Below are positions 45,000 through 56,345 of a stretch of DNA of 64,000 nt, piece after piece (position 1 is the stretch's first letter; the number at the start of each line of letters is the position of its first letter). The translations under genes were made by a program, and so were the position numbers. Below the pieces are notes generated by a model that saw nothing but the letters and a program-made list of their open reading frames with translations, was not told the origin of the DNA and ran no database searches. Source of the stretch: Vombatus ursinus (Eukaryota > Chordata > Mammalia > Diprotodontia > Vombatidae); NCBI RefSeq assembly GCF_900497805.2, contig NW_020954610.1, positions 35,246,835-35,310,834 on the forward strand. The letters run 5' to 3'.

Positions 45000-45390
45000 A
45001 GTGTTGGAATGGAGAATAAATAATTTAATCCTAAAAAAATCTGTTGGTCAAATAATGAGCTAAAGAAACAATAGATAAAATTATCAAAAAAAAACCCCCA
45101 ATGAGACAATATACCAAAAATGTGTATCTCTAAACACGTTTATCAACACAGAAGAGAAAGAAGAGATCAGTGAACGTAATATGCAACTAAAAAAACAAGA
45201 ACAATAAATAATAAAACCTAAAAAAACAAAAAAAGAAATTCTTTTTTTTTTGTTTTTCTTTAGAAATTCTTGAAGTCAGAAAAGAGGCAAATAAAGTTGA
45301 AAGGAAAAGGAAAAAAAGCATTGAACCGATAAAGTAGCAGCTGGGATGGGGGTGGGGAAACTAATAAAAGTACTATTACTTTTTCACCTG
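45000..45390 (+). mobile_element. L1 ORF2 fragment, right of RTE
   Basis: GGAATGGAGAATAAATAATTT, GGTCAAATAATGAGC, CAATGAGACAATATACCAAA and GAGAAAGAAGAGATCAGTGAA match the L1 ORF2 linker also seen at 59.97-60.45 kb. Frames are broken. Confidence 0.72.
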
Positions 45391-45754
45391 GACTAGTGAA
45401 AAATCTGGCTTTGTTATTGTTACTTGATTAATTGTCTTTCGGAGAACTGACTTTGAAGGGAAGTAGGCATAGCTGTCACTCTAGAAACTAAGTTAACAAA
45501 AATATTTACTTCTTTATGTGATTTAAAAAAAAGTTACTTGATTTACTTTATTCATTCCTTCTGCCTTGGTACCCAGTCCTGGTAGGGAGTCAGCTCTTGG
45601 GTCTAAGATAAAGGAAGAAAAGGAAGAATCTGCTATTTTTCATATTTTTGCCTGAGACTTTGACCTATGGCTCAGTACAGTGATAAGAAAATATGGAGGT
45701 AATGATAGCACTTTTTACCTGGCATAGCTGCTAGAACGCTACACAAATGAATGG

Positions 45755-46010
45755 AACATAATTAATAGCTAGCATTTATATATTATTTTAAGATTTGCAA
45801 AGTGCTTTACATATATTAAATCATTTGATCCTCTCACCAACCCTGGGAAGTAGTGCTATTATTTATCTCCATTTTACAGATGTGAGCACTGAGGCTGAGA
45901 GATGTTTAGGGCCTTGCCCAGGGTTACATAGCTAGTAAGTGTCTGAGGCAGATTTGAACTGGGTTCAGATGAATTTCAAGTTGAGTGCTCTAGTCATTAC
46001 ACCACCGATA
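45755..46010 (-). mobile_element. MIR SINE, near full length, antisense
   Basis: Tail first: ATAGCTAGCATTTATATATT, GATTTGCAAAGTGCTTTACAT, CATTTTACAGATGTGAGCAC, then CORE GCCTTGCCCAGGGTTACATA and GCAGATTTGAACTGGGTTC, then the head TCTAGTCATTACACCACC. Well preserved. Confidence 0.88.
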
Positions 46011-46049
46011 AATTCTACATTAATAACCATTGTATCCTGCTATAATTTT

Positions 46050-46187
46050 TTTCGTTTGTTTTTTTGCTAGGCAATGGGGTTAAGTGACTTGCCCAGGGTC
46101 ACACAACTAGTAAGTGTCAAGTGTCTGAGGTCACATTTGAACTCAGGTCCTCTTGACTCCAGGGCCAGTGAGCCACCTAGCTGCCCC
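46050..46187 (-). mobile_element. CORE-SINE (SINE1_MD/WSINE1-type), antisense
   Basis: About 140 bp with a small deletion in the tRNA-like head. A 16-bp target-site duplication ATCCTGCTA(T/C)AATTTT at 46034-46049 and 46188-46203 has one mismatch. Confidence 0.93.
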
Positions 46188-46204
46188 ATCCTGCTACAAT
46201 TTTA

Positions 46205-47025
46205 GGAGTTTGCTTTATATTGTGCCTTATGAAGAATACAAAGTATGAAACTGAAGAGTTTTAAGTATTTTGTTTACAATTACACTGTCTTGAAATTTAG
46301 CTAAATTGTTGGGGTGACTGCCCTTATTCTCGTGACAAAAAGCCCAAGAATCTTTTTAAAGTGATCAAGACCTTTTTTTTTTAACATGCCATAATAAGTT
46401 TTTAATGCTTTTTTAAATCCTTTTTTTTTTTTGAGGGTGGTGGTAATATTTCCTCAATTGGAACTGCCTGATTCCTGTACTCACTGCCTGAAGGAATCTG
46501 TGGTTGTTTTCAGCCAGTTCTGGTTTTCTTTGCAACTTCTATATCCGGAATCCATGAAGAAGTAGGGTATTATTTTCAAGGCTGGGTGGGGAAGACCTGA
46601 ATTTCCTTCAGGAAACGGGTCAGAGATGAGTCCAGTTATAACTGTTTTCTATATATACCTAAACCCAGTACACTACTACTTCATTTTACTGCTTGTTTAG
46701 CCTTCTAAATGAAAATTGAAAACTGTGGAAAGAGAATTTTCTTAATTTTTCTTCAGCACTTTTTGATGAGCAGATAGCATTTTAAAGAAAGCTTCACTGG
46801 CATAGTGCAACAAAATATTATGCTTCAGCATGTGCCTTTATTCTGATCTGATAAAAGGCTTGGGTTCAAAGGCACATTCCATGAAGGAAGAATTTGGTAA
46901 GCTTTCTGTTATTGCATTTTACTGATTTTTTTTTTTTAGTTCCTGTGTTCTCTTAAACTACATCTTAATGGAAAGCAAACAGTATCAAAACATTATATAT
47001 TTTCAAAAGTAAGCCAAAGTATTTC
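46205..47025. other. Unclassified intronic DNA
   Basis: Nothing recognised apart from T runs. Confidence 0.4.
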
Positions 47026-47029
47026 ATTC

Positions 47030-47160
47030 TGGGGCAAGTCAGAGACTCCCTGAATCTTTGTCTTCTCAACTGTAAAATGAAGGTATTGGAGTAGATGAGT
47101 AGATGGCCTCTAAGAGCAGAGCCATTTCAGTTCTACATGTAGGATGCTATGATTTTGACT
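47030..47160 (+). mobile_element. MIR3 fragment
   Basis: GGGGCAAGTCAGAGACTCCC, CTTCTCAACTGTAAAATGAAGG, GAGTAGATGGCCTCTAAGAG and ATTTCAGTTCTACATGTAGG follow sense MIR3 order. Confidence 0.7.
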
Positions 47161-47694
47161 TTCTTTTGGTTCAGTGTGAGAGTCAGAATGCATCAGTACA
47201 GTTGTTTGCATGTGTTTGGTCATGGATCACAGAAGCAGATACACTTTGAGGAGTGGCTTTGAAAATGTAGCAGTGTGTTGGTATTAGTGTAATGGTTACT
47301 GTAGGCATTTAACAGTTCCTTCCATGACGATTTTACAGTGGTTACAAGGCATTTTTACTTAATGAACTATCTATCATAGCCTTTCTGAGAACTAAGCAAA
47401 TACCATTGAAGTTAGAACCGATCATTAATTACCCCATCCGTACAGCCTGAAGTAATATGAGCAGTGCTGAGTTTTTTCTCTCCTTTTAAAATTGAAGTGG
47501 AGAAGGTTTACCCTTATTTTTCATGTTGGTTTTTGCTCAAAATATATTTCTATCAAAATATATATTACTTGCATAAATATGTCTCATCTCTGTTTTTTTT
47601 TTCTTTTCTTTCTATTGGTTAACTTCTCAGTCCTTATATTTACATAAATGTAAGTAAGAGTGGATAATTTTTATACTAATACATGATTGGTTTT

Positions 47695-47815
47695 GTAGTG
47701 GCTATGTGATCATTGGCAGATCTCTGGGTCTCCAGTTACTTCTCTGTAAATAAAGGGATTAGGTTAAATGATCTGAAGCATGTTTCAGTTCTAATATCTT
47801 ATGGTCTCTTATCCA
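47695..47815 (+). mobile_element. MIR3 fragment
   Basis: GGCTATGTGATCATTGGCAG, TACTTCTCTGTAAATAAAGGG, GGTTAAATGATCTGAAG and TTTCAGTTCTAATATCTTATGG follow sense MIR3 order. Confidence 0.6.
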
Positions 47816-47904
47816 TCTATTTTTGAGGCTTCTTTCTTTGGAGTTAGGGAAAGGGAATAGGATGCCTGTGGTTTCTCACTATGTCACTGAGGACATAGGA
47901 TCAT

Positions 47905-48130
47905 AACCACCGGATAGATGTGACCCTGGCTTCTGACATTTAGCCATGTTCCATGTCCATGGAACAATTATTTAACCTCCTTGAACTGGTTTCCTCATCT
48001 GTAAAATGGAAATAATACTACTACTCATAGTACCTAGTAGATCTTCTAGTACTTAGAAGGTCAAATAAGATAAAAGGTTTTACAAACTTAAGAATATTAT
48101 AAAAATGCCACCTATTATTAGCATCAGTAT
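47905..48130 (+). mobile_element. MIR SINE fragment
   Basis: ACCTCCTTGAACTGGTTTCC, TCATCTGTAAAATGGAAATAA and the tail GTTTTACAAACTTAAGAATATT. The head is degraded. Confidence 0.72.
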
Positions 48131-48835
48131 TCTGTTTTTAGAAAAGCTCTGAAATCACTAAAAAAAATTCTCTTTACAATATCGACCTTTGTTACCTTGA
48201 TGGCATAAGAAATATGTTATTTCTTACATCAAAGCCCCCTCCTTTAAAAAAAACTCCCTATATTTTCACTTTGGAGATCTGTTATTGAAGATTAATAAGT
48301 GTTATTTTGTTTTCTTGAAGATGCAAAGTAGTTATAACATCTGAACAGGAAACACACTACTCCAATTATTGTCTTTTGTAGTTTATTAAATTGCTTTATG
48401 GTGAATTAAAAAAAGATATGTATTAAAATTAAAGATTATACAACCTATGGAATTGACTTCTAGTTAATAAATTGCTGAGTGTATTTAAAATCTAGAGATT
48501 ACTGAGGATAGAGTTGACAGACATTATATCATACTGGATCTTGGATATTTATAGGCTACATTGACCACATAAAATAATGTTCAAGGAGTTATAGGACAGT
48601 TGAAAAAAACCTCTATGATTACTAAATAATTGATGAGTTCCATAAACATCTGTTAATCTCAATTTTTTTCAAGTCATAGACATTGACGATAGCAATTATG
48701 TAAATGGCATGACTTTCACTTTGCACATGTAGTGGTGCATCTGCAACATTGCATTGCTTTTCCCTCCAAGCATACAAAAATTCAGCATCCTATTTTCAGA
48801 GCTGTTCTGCTTTGTCTCCATCTCTAAGTGATAAT
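48131..48835. other. Unclassified intronic DNA
   Basis: AT-rich with nothing recognised; it may be an extension of the antisense L1 3' region that follows. Confidence 0.4.
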
Positions 48836-48839
48836 CCTT

Positions 48840-49500
48840 TTGAGCATTTTAAAAAATGCTTCAATGACCTCTTCTTTTTTTAACCCTATTGGTAGCCCTA
48901 CCCTTCAAGTCCCATCCTGTTCCTATTGAGAGAAAAAAAAGCAAAAAACTTCTATCAGATATCCACATTGACTATGTCTGAAAATGTGTTTCATTCTGTA
49001 CTTTCAGTTCATCACCCCTCTGTCAAGAAGTAGATATGATGTTTCATCAATGATGCTCTGATAATTATAGTTGGTCATTATTTTGATCAGATTTCTTAAA
49101 TTTTTCTGTTTTCTTTAAAAAGTTGTTATAGAAATTGCCCATTCACTTCAGAATTCATCAGTTCATTTATTTAAGTTTTATTTTATATGTTAAACTTAAA
49201 CACATACACAGCAGAACCGAAAAATATGATTTTTTAAATGAAACTGTTAACTGCCATTTAATACTGCTTGCTTAAAAAAAAAAAGGCTACAGTGATTCCA
49301 TGTAATATTTTTAAAACTGTTCCACTTGTATCTTTTTTGCATTACTAGATATGAGTCTACCCAGGTTTATAAAACAAACAAACAAACATCCCTTTTGGCA
49401 TTTCTTACAAGACAATAACATTCCATTACTTCCATATACTATAATTTGTTCAGCCATTCTCTTATAGATAGTACCCTCTTAGTTTCTGGTACTCTTCTGT
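48840..49500 (-). mobile_element. L1 3' UTR region, antisense
   Basis: It contains the L1 3' UTR blocks seen also near 21.6 and 54.1 kb (CTATGTCTGAAAATGTGTTTC, CATCACCCCTCTGTCAAGAAG, GTTGGTCATTATTTTGATCAG). It also has ACAATAACATTCCATTACTTC and TTTGTTCAGCCATTCTC, the reverse complement of the 3' segment at 9.0-9.1 kb. Confidence 0.65.
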
Positions 49501-49509
49501 CTTTAAAAA

Positions 49510-50645
49510 AAGATTCTTTCTTTAAGTATTTTCCAATTGCATGTAAAATTTTTTTTAACAATCGTTTTTGAAAAATTTGAGTTCCAAATCCTCACCCTCC
49601 CTTGTGCCCCATTCACTTCTCTTTTATGGGTGAGTTCATCCCATTTATATGAAATATGATATTTAGGCCAATAATTCATAAATTATCTCCCCTTAATCTA
49701 TTTTCCAGGTCAATTGTTTTTCCAACGAAATATTTTTTTAAATGTTTGGTAGAAATCACTTGCAAATCCATCTGATCCTAGTCTGCCCTGCTCTTTACTG
49801 CACTCATTTATGCATTGTTCAATTTCTTTTTCTTTGAGATGGTTATTTAGATATTCTATTTCCTCTTCTGCTAATTTGGGCGATTTATTTTTTATATTTA
49901 TCCATTTCACTTATATTGTAAGCTTTATTGGCATATAATTGGACAAAATAGGTGTTAATAATTACTTTAATTTTGTTTTCATTGGTAGTCCATTTACCTT
50001 TTTCATTTTTTATACTGGTAGTTTGGTTTTCTTCTTTACTTAAAAATATAAAAATAAACAATGGTTTGTTTATTTTCTTATTTGTTTGTTTTTGTTTTTA
50101 TAGAACCAGCTCCTGGTTTTATTTACTTGTCTATTTTTCTTTTAAACAAATTTAATACACTTGCCTTTGATTTTCAGGATTTCTATTTTGGTGTTTAATT
50201 GGGGATTTAAAATTTATTCTTTTTCTGTTTTTTTTTTTTTAGTTGCATGCCCAATTCATTGATATGCTTTTTCTCTCTTTAGTTGACATAAGCACTTAGA
50301 AATATGCATTTTCCCCTAAGTACTACTTTGACTGCATCCAACAAATTTTGGAATGTTGTCTTGTCATTAATCTGTAATGAAATTATTGATTGTTTCTGTA
50401 ATTTGTTTTTTGACCCATTCATTCCTTGGGATTATTTAGTTTCCAATTAATTTTCAGTCTATGCTTCCAAGGCCCTTTATTGCATTAAGGTTTGTAAAGG
50501 GTGCATTTAATATATCTGCTCTTTTGCATTTGGTTGTGAGGTTTTTATACCCTCATACATGGTCAGTTTTTGTGAGGGTGCCATGTCCCACTGAGAAAGG
50601 TATACTCCTTACTATTCCCATCCAATTTTTCCAGAGTTAATTATA
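49510..50645 (-). mobile_element. L1 mosaic: 3' terminus plus ORF2 pre-RT region, antisense
   Basis: 49510-49610 is the reversed L1 end (ATTTTCCAATTGCATGTAAA, GAAAAATTTGAGTTCCAAAT). From about 49720 the minus strand encodes GRLGSDGFASDFYQTFKKI, the L1 ORF2 SPGPDGFTAEFYQ motif before the reverse transcriptase palm. From 49950 to 50640 it runs back through the ORF2 linker (AGAACCAGCTCCTGG, TTTCCAATTAATTTTCAGTC). Rearranged, with many stops. Confidence 0.82.
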
Positions 50646-50685
50646 TCTAACTTTTCCAAAATTCTATATATCACTCTAACTTCTT

Positions 50686-50845
50686 TTTTTTTTTTTTAAT
50701 TTGTTTTTGCTAGGCAGTTGAGGTTAAGTGACTTGCCCAAGGTCACACAGCTAGTTAAGTGTCAAGTGTCTGAGGCCAGATTTGAACTCAGGTTCTCCTG
50801 ACTCCAGGATTGGTACTCTATTCACTGTACCACCTAGCTGCCCCT
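50686..50845 (-). mobile_element. CORE-SINE (SINE1_MD/WSINE1-type), antisense
   Basis: Full order from the tail (T tract, GCTAGGCAGTTGAGGTTAAG) through TTGCCCAAGGTCACACAGC to CACCTAGCTGCCCC. It lies at the junction between an ORF2 fragment and an ORF1/5' UTR fragment of L1. No clear duplication is visible. Confidence 0.9.
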
Positions 50846-50849
50846 TAAG

Positions 50850-52120
50850 TCCAATAATTCTTAAATTAACTTCCTGAATCTATTTTCCAGGTCATTTGTT
50901 TTTCCGATGAGGTATTTCACATGTTCTTCAATTTTTTCATTTTTTGGTTTTGTTTTATTGTTTCTTGATGTCTCATGAAGTCATTAGCTTTCACTTGCCC
51001 AATTCTAATTTTTAAGGATTTAGTTTCTTCAGTGAATTTTTGTATATCTTTTTCCATTTGGCCAATTCTGCTTTTCAAAGTAGTCTTCTCTTCATTGGAT
51101 TTTTTGTGCCTCTTTTACCATTTGCCCTATTCTGTTTTTTAAGGTGTTATTTCTTCGGTACTTTTGGCCTCCTTTTCCAAGCTGTTGACTCTTTTTAAAA
51201 TTATTATTTTCTTGCATCACTCTCATTTCTCTTCCCAGTTTCTCTTCCACCTCTTTTGTTTGATTTTAAAAATTCTTTTTGAGCTTTTCCATGGCCTGAG
51301 GCCAATTGATATTTTTATTTGAGGCTTTGGATGTAGCAGTTTTGATTTCATTGTCGTCTTCTCAGTTTTGTGTTTAGATCTTACCTATCACCACAGTAAT
51401 TTTCTATAGTCAAGTTCTTTTTCTGCTGTTTTCTCATTTTTCTAGCCTATTTCTTGACTTTTAACTCAGTGGCAAAGTCAGGTTCCGCTTCTAGAGTGGA
51501 AGGGCCACTGTCCCAAGCTTCAGGTTTTTTGTGTAGCTCTTTTCAGACACACTGCTGGGGACCTGTTAGTTCTCAGTTCTTCTAAGACAGTATGATCTAG
51601 AGAGAGGTGTTTATTAATTTCCTGCCCTGTGAGCGACCACAGGCACTATTTTCCACCCTGGAACTATGACCAGTATCCCAGATCCCCTGCAGCTACAAAC
51701 TCTGGTGTGCTAGTTCTCCTCTTCACCCTGCAACTGCAACCCAGATTCAAGTATGTGCAATGCAAAATAGTCTTGCCCCTGGTGCCAGCAAAGAGACCCC
51801 TGCAATCTCCTTCTGACAAGTTTTCTGACTCCTTTGCCATCTGCAAACCAAGAGGTCCGCAACCCACCACTGTTGCCACTGATCCAGTAGCTCCCAAAGC
51901 CTACTGCTAGTTCATTGGGGCATGGCCTGTGCTTGACTGCTCTCCACTCTCACCTTGGTGCAACAGACCTTTCCTGCTTATCTTCTAAGTTGTCTTGGGC
52001 TGGAAGTTTGTTTCACCCCTTCCTTTTGTGGGTTCTACCACTTCAGAATTTATTTTGAGGTGTTATTTAAAGTTTTTTGGGAGGGTTTCAGAGAGAACCT
52101 ATGCGAGTCCCTGCCTTTTC
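50850..52120 (-). mobile_element. L1 5' portion: ORF1 start and 5' UTR, antisense
   Basis: Minus-strand order is 5' UTR (51.45-52.12 kb, GC-rich), then the ORF1 coiled-coil region (50.87-51.40 kb, repeated TTTCCATTTGGCCAATTCTG and GAAGTCATTAGCTTTCACTT blocks). The far end GAACCTATGCGAGTCCCTGCC looks like the true L1 5' terminus. Long open frames at 51629-51910 and 51664-51897 are 5' UTR artefacts. Confidence 0.8.
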
Positions 52121-52124
52121 TTTT

Positions 52125-52990
52125 TTCACAATTTTCTTGGTATTCCTCTTATTTGTTTTCCAAATTTTTCCTCTACTGCTCTTATTTGATTAAAAAAATT
52201 TTTTTTGACTATCTTTTACTTTAACTCTTTTAGGAATTCTTGTTGAGTTTGTGTCCAGTCTGCATTTTTCTTTTATGCTTTACTTGTAGATGTTCTCATG
52301 TTGTTATTTTCTTCTGAGATTGTGTCTTCACTTTCAACCATAATAGATTTTGTGGTCAAGTTCTTTTATTTTTATTTCCTCATTTTTTCCCAAGCTATTT
52401 CTTGATTTTGAACTTTATGTTAGAGTTGGGCTCTACTCATCTTTGGGGAAGCGAGAGGCAGTCACTCTCCTAAGCTTTAGGTTTTGTTTTTTTTTTTTCT
52501 TGTTTTTCTTTTTTTTAATTTGCTGTTTTCTTTGCTAGTTCTGGGGTTCTGTAAGTTTTTGATGCTTCCAAGATGGTGTGATCTGAGGAGAGTTATGGTC
52601 ACTGTTTTCCTGATCTTTGTTCTGGTTCTTCCACATGAAGGACCCCTGTTGCATTATGGATACAAACACTAGCTTTCTGACAATGGGCAATAGAGTTTCT
52701 ACACTCAGCACTAGCACAGGTGATCCATGTATCTCTTTCTCACCTGGGTGGTGAGATCTTCCAGAATTGCTGCTGCTGCTGTCTACCCTACCACCTGTCC
52801 CCATGCTATGCTTTCAGCCAGCCCAATAGACCATAGACCTTTCATTCTGACTCCTAAATTGTCCTGGGCTAGAAATACATCTAACTTCAACCTTCAAAAT
52901 TTGATTTGACACATTTTTTAACGTTGTTTGGAGGGGAATATTGGGAGAATTTGGCTAGAATGCTCCTTGTTCTCCACCATCCACCCTAGT
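52125..52990 (-). mobile_element. Second L1 5' portion directly behind the first, antisense
   Basis: The same 5' UTR/ORF1 order repeats in a more diverged form: GATTGTGTCTTCACTTTC near 52.32 kb, CCAAGATGGTGTGATCTG near 52.57 kb, ATTGTCCTGGGCTAGAAA near 52.86 kb, and an end at CTTGTTCTCCACCATCCACCC. It belongs to an older L1, so two L1 5' termini stand head to tail. Confidence 0.75.
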
Positions 52991-53925
52991 TGTCAGTTTT
53001 TGTCTCTACAACCCATAACCTTAAAAAGTGCTTGACACACCACCTGACACACATGGATGCTATATTATACATATTTCTTCCCTCCCTACCTCCCCTTTTT
53101 CCCCTCCTTCTCTTTCTCCCTCCCATCTGTGCCTTCCTTCCTTCCTTCTTTCCTTCCTTCCTTCCTTCCCCACAGTCACATTCTACCCCATCCCACTATT
53201 CTACTATTTGTTCCACTATTTACCAAGATATTCTAGCAATTTGCTTTACCTTCTAAAAGATTCCACTTACCTTTTGTTTTCCTTGTCAAGTACCTTTTCC
53301 TCAAGTTGTTATTCCTTAATCCTTCTTGATCCTCTCCTTCTCATAGAAGAAGGAAGTACAATCAAGACCTAAAGGTTTTTATCCTTCATATTTTCCTCTC
53401 TTTTGCTTTGTCTCCCATTATTCAATTTCTGACCTTCTTTATGAGTTCAGAGTCAATCACTGATATAATTTCCTTCCTCTCCTTATTCAGCTTTATTTCT
53501 TCTCTCTTCCTTTGCCTTTTCTCCCTTTTTTCTTTTCTACCATAAAGTAGATACCAATAATTTCCTGCCCATCAAAGTATAACCACTTTCACTTTTTGTG
53601 ATTTTAGTGCACATTACGTTTAATGCCTTCTAACTCTTTTGAAGAAAATATCCAAGATATCCGGATACGAGGCATAGGGTGATAGACAAAACAGACCTCT
53701 TTCATTTCCTAATGTTGTCCTTGTTAGAATTTTAGTGTACTTTCTTGAAATTGAGCTTTGAAAAAATAAGAAATATATTTGTTGATCCTTTTGTGCTACC
53801 AGGGAAATGAGATACACTCTACATAAAATACCTCATTTTACATAATAATTCTTTAAGAATTAAAGAAAAATTTTTTTAAATGGAATAATTTAAAATGTTT
53901 TAAGAGATCTTTCTGTTTTAAAGGA
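52991..53925. other. Unclassified, pyrimidine-rich intronic DNA
   Basis: It includes the TTCC repeat listed separately. Pyrimidine-rich open frames (52990-53256, 53028-53372) are composition artefacts. Some of it may be degraded L1. Confidence 0.45.
53132..53170. repeat. (TTCC)n pyrimidine microsatellite
   Basis: About nine CTTC/TTCC units with one TTT interruption inside a longer C/T tract (53075-53170). It is followed by CCCACAG, which mimics a splice acceptor. Confidence 0.93.
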
Positions 53926-53929
53926 TTTT

Positions 53930-54500
53930 TTGATGAATCTTTTCTTTTTTATATATGTAAAACCATAAATTTTTATAAATATAGCTTGCTTATATACATA
54001 TATAGATGTGTACACACACATAACAAAAACACACGTGTATGTAGTTCAATATGTTACTTTCAAAGCTATCCAGTTTTTCTGCATTTATCTTTGGACTTGC
54101 TTCTCTTCTCTTCTATGCATTTAAAAAAATGCTCCAGTGACTATTTTATTTCCTTTTCCCTTTTGTCCCTAACATTTTTATCAGTTCCCTTTCTGGGGAT
54201 GGATCCTACCCCCCAAAAAAGAGACAAAAATCATTGTAATAAATATTTATAGACAAGCAAAATCAATCTATACATTTTTCTTGTTGAAAAATGTGTGGCT
54301 CATTCTGCCTTATGGGTGCATGAGGAGAATAGGTTGCATGCTTCATGTTAATTTTTTCATAGAAGGGAAAATTTCTCAATACTTCATCTGTATTGCAAAA
54401 CCTAGATTTTTATGTTAGGTTTGTTTAAAATGAGGTGAACCCACAGTTTTGGATCATGAAACTGTCTCTTTTTAAGGTTTGTATTATCTTAATGGAATAA
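53930..54500 (-). mobile_element. L1 3' UTR region, antisense
   Basis: AATAAATATTTATAGACAAGC and AAAATGTGTGGCTCATTCTG, ahead of a ATGCTCCAGTGACTATTTTA block, match the same L1 3' UTR family as 48.8-49.2 kb and 21.5-21.7 kb. Edges are uncertain. Confidence 0.55.
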
Positions 54501-56185
54501 GGGGATTTATGAACAGAGGGAGCAAAAGCAACTAATGCATTTAACTGATTATCTTGACTCACCTTTTGCCCTCCTGATGATAATGTCAGTAACAAGAAAA
54601 AAGTAGAGATACTCAGATCCTATTGCCCTTTCACCTTCTTGACATCCAAGCACAGTTCCATGAAACATTGTTTTTCCCATCCCCAGCCTTTTCAGTTCTG
54701 TGACCATAGCAAACATTCTCAGGAGGACTGGAGTGGGAGACAGACAATGAAGAGGTCCTGGACCAACATGCTTATTGACTGTCAGAATTTTTTGAGATGC
54801 TGAAATACATAGATCAGCCAGACAGCCCTGAATAGTGGAAACATTTCTTCCTGCTTGGTTCCATAGGCCAGAAAGATTTCATTACAGATTTATATACATC
54901 ACATGGAATGTCTGTGTAGTGTGTTCAGTGTAAGAGGCTTTTCAAGATTTATATCCATATCATTTCTACCTCAGTATAGTCTAGTATTTACCAGGCCATG
55001 TAGAGGGTTTTATTAATCCTGTACTTCTCTCCTCCAGCTGCTGATGGGAGGAACATAAGGTAAACTCATTAAGGTTAGCATTCTTTTCTACTCATTCTGT
55101 CTTCAAAGAGTCTTTAACCCTGATTTGGGAGAAGTGATTATTTTTAAAGAAATTGTATGAAAGGGTTGACTTCTTTACCACTACTCTCTTCTTTTCATAG
55201 ATCACAAACTTTGAAAAATCTTTGGACTCAAGTATTTGCAAAATCTGGTTATTTTGTTATGGTATGAATTGGCGAAGGGACTAGAGAATTCTGGGGGTTT
55301 TTTTTGTTTGTTTCTTTGCTCCTCATGTTAAATAAAATCTCTAAGCATACAATGTATGTATGAGAAGGGAAAAAAGAATGTCTGTGTATATGTGCATCAG
55401 GCTTGTTCTCTCTCAGTGTTAATATTCTCTCATGAGGATGCATAGGACAATGCTTTCATGTCAGATAATGCAATATATTGCCTCTAAATTTTCTTCTTTT
55501 ACTTGGCGATAGAAAAGTCAAGTCTGATCTTATGTACATGTGATGTAATCAGATCTTATACGTGTAATCACATCTCATACATGTGATGTAATCAGAAATT
55601 CACTTTGAAGACTAGGTACAAGACAGAGCTGTCAGCTTCTTTATTTCAGTATACTAACTATGCCCTGATCTTTTGCATTTCTAAGTCCTTGTTGGTGTGG
55701 GTTTTTAGTTATGTTGGTAGGAATTTTTAAAAAAATGAAACAGTTTTTACACTGAACTGACTCAGATAAAGGCCAAATCTATAAAATGACTAAACCCTTA
55801 AAACTGAATTTATAAACTACACTCAAAAGTAGCACAATGCCATTTTCTAAAAGATTTGGTCCCTTAACCCAGACTTTGTGTTATGGTGAAAGACCAAACA
55901 AGGTTAAAAGTCTGTCAGGGAAGAAAAATTCACAAATTGGACTTTGATCTGTATTTCTATTCATTTGTAGTTCTAGTACTTTTTAGTTGGTAGGAGTCTT
56001 GGCTACCAATTTACTAATTAAGCCTTTAGCACGTATCAGGTAATAGATTTAACTTTTCTTAAATATCACCCTTCTCCGTCAATAATGGCCTGAGAATCAG
56101 AATGCTAGAGGAGAGCATAGTGATGTTCCTCCCTTATGTTCTTCTGTTGTGAAGAATAATTGTTTGCTAACTTAAGGCCTACGGT
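54501..56185. other. Unclassified intronic DNA
   Basis: No named repeat or gene. A locally repeated motif (TGATCTTATGTACATGTGATG, ATCTTATACGTGTAATC, ATCTCATACATGTGATG) occurs near 55525-55590, a short imperfect triplicate. Confidence 0.45.
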
Positions 56186-56189
56186 TTGA

Positions 56190-56345
56190 GCTTCAGAAAA
56201 GAACCTTAGAGATCTTTTATCCCACATCTTTATTTTGATGAGGAAACTGAGCCCACAAAAGGTCTAGGTGGACTTGTCCAAGACCACAGAAGATGAGTAG
56301 AGTTCTTTCTGTAGTGTACCAATCATATCAATACATGAATTGATT
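56190..56345 (-). mobile_element. MIR3 SINE fragment, antisense
   Basis: GAACCTTAGAGATCTTTTAT, TGATGAGGAAACTGAGCCC and GGACTTGTCCAAGACCACAG follow reversed MIR3 order. Confidence 0.75.

Noticed and set aside
51629-52224. Several 60-93 codon frames in a GC-richer region
   Set aside because: They fall in the antisense 5' UTR/ORF1 portion of L1 and reflect its composition, not host genes.
53132-53178. Polypyrimidine tract followed by CCCACAG, resembling a splice acceptor
   Set aside because: The tract is a TTCC microsatellite, and the sequence after it has no coding character or MCC similarity.
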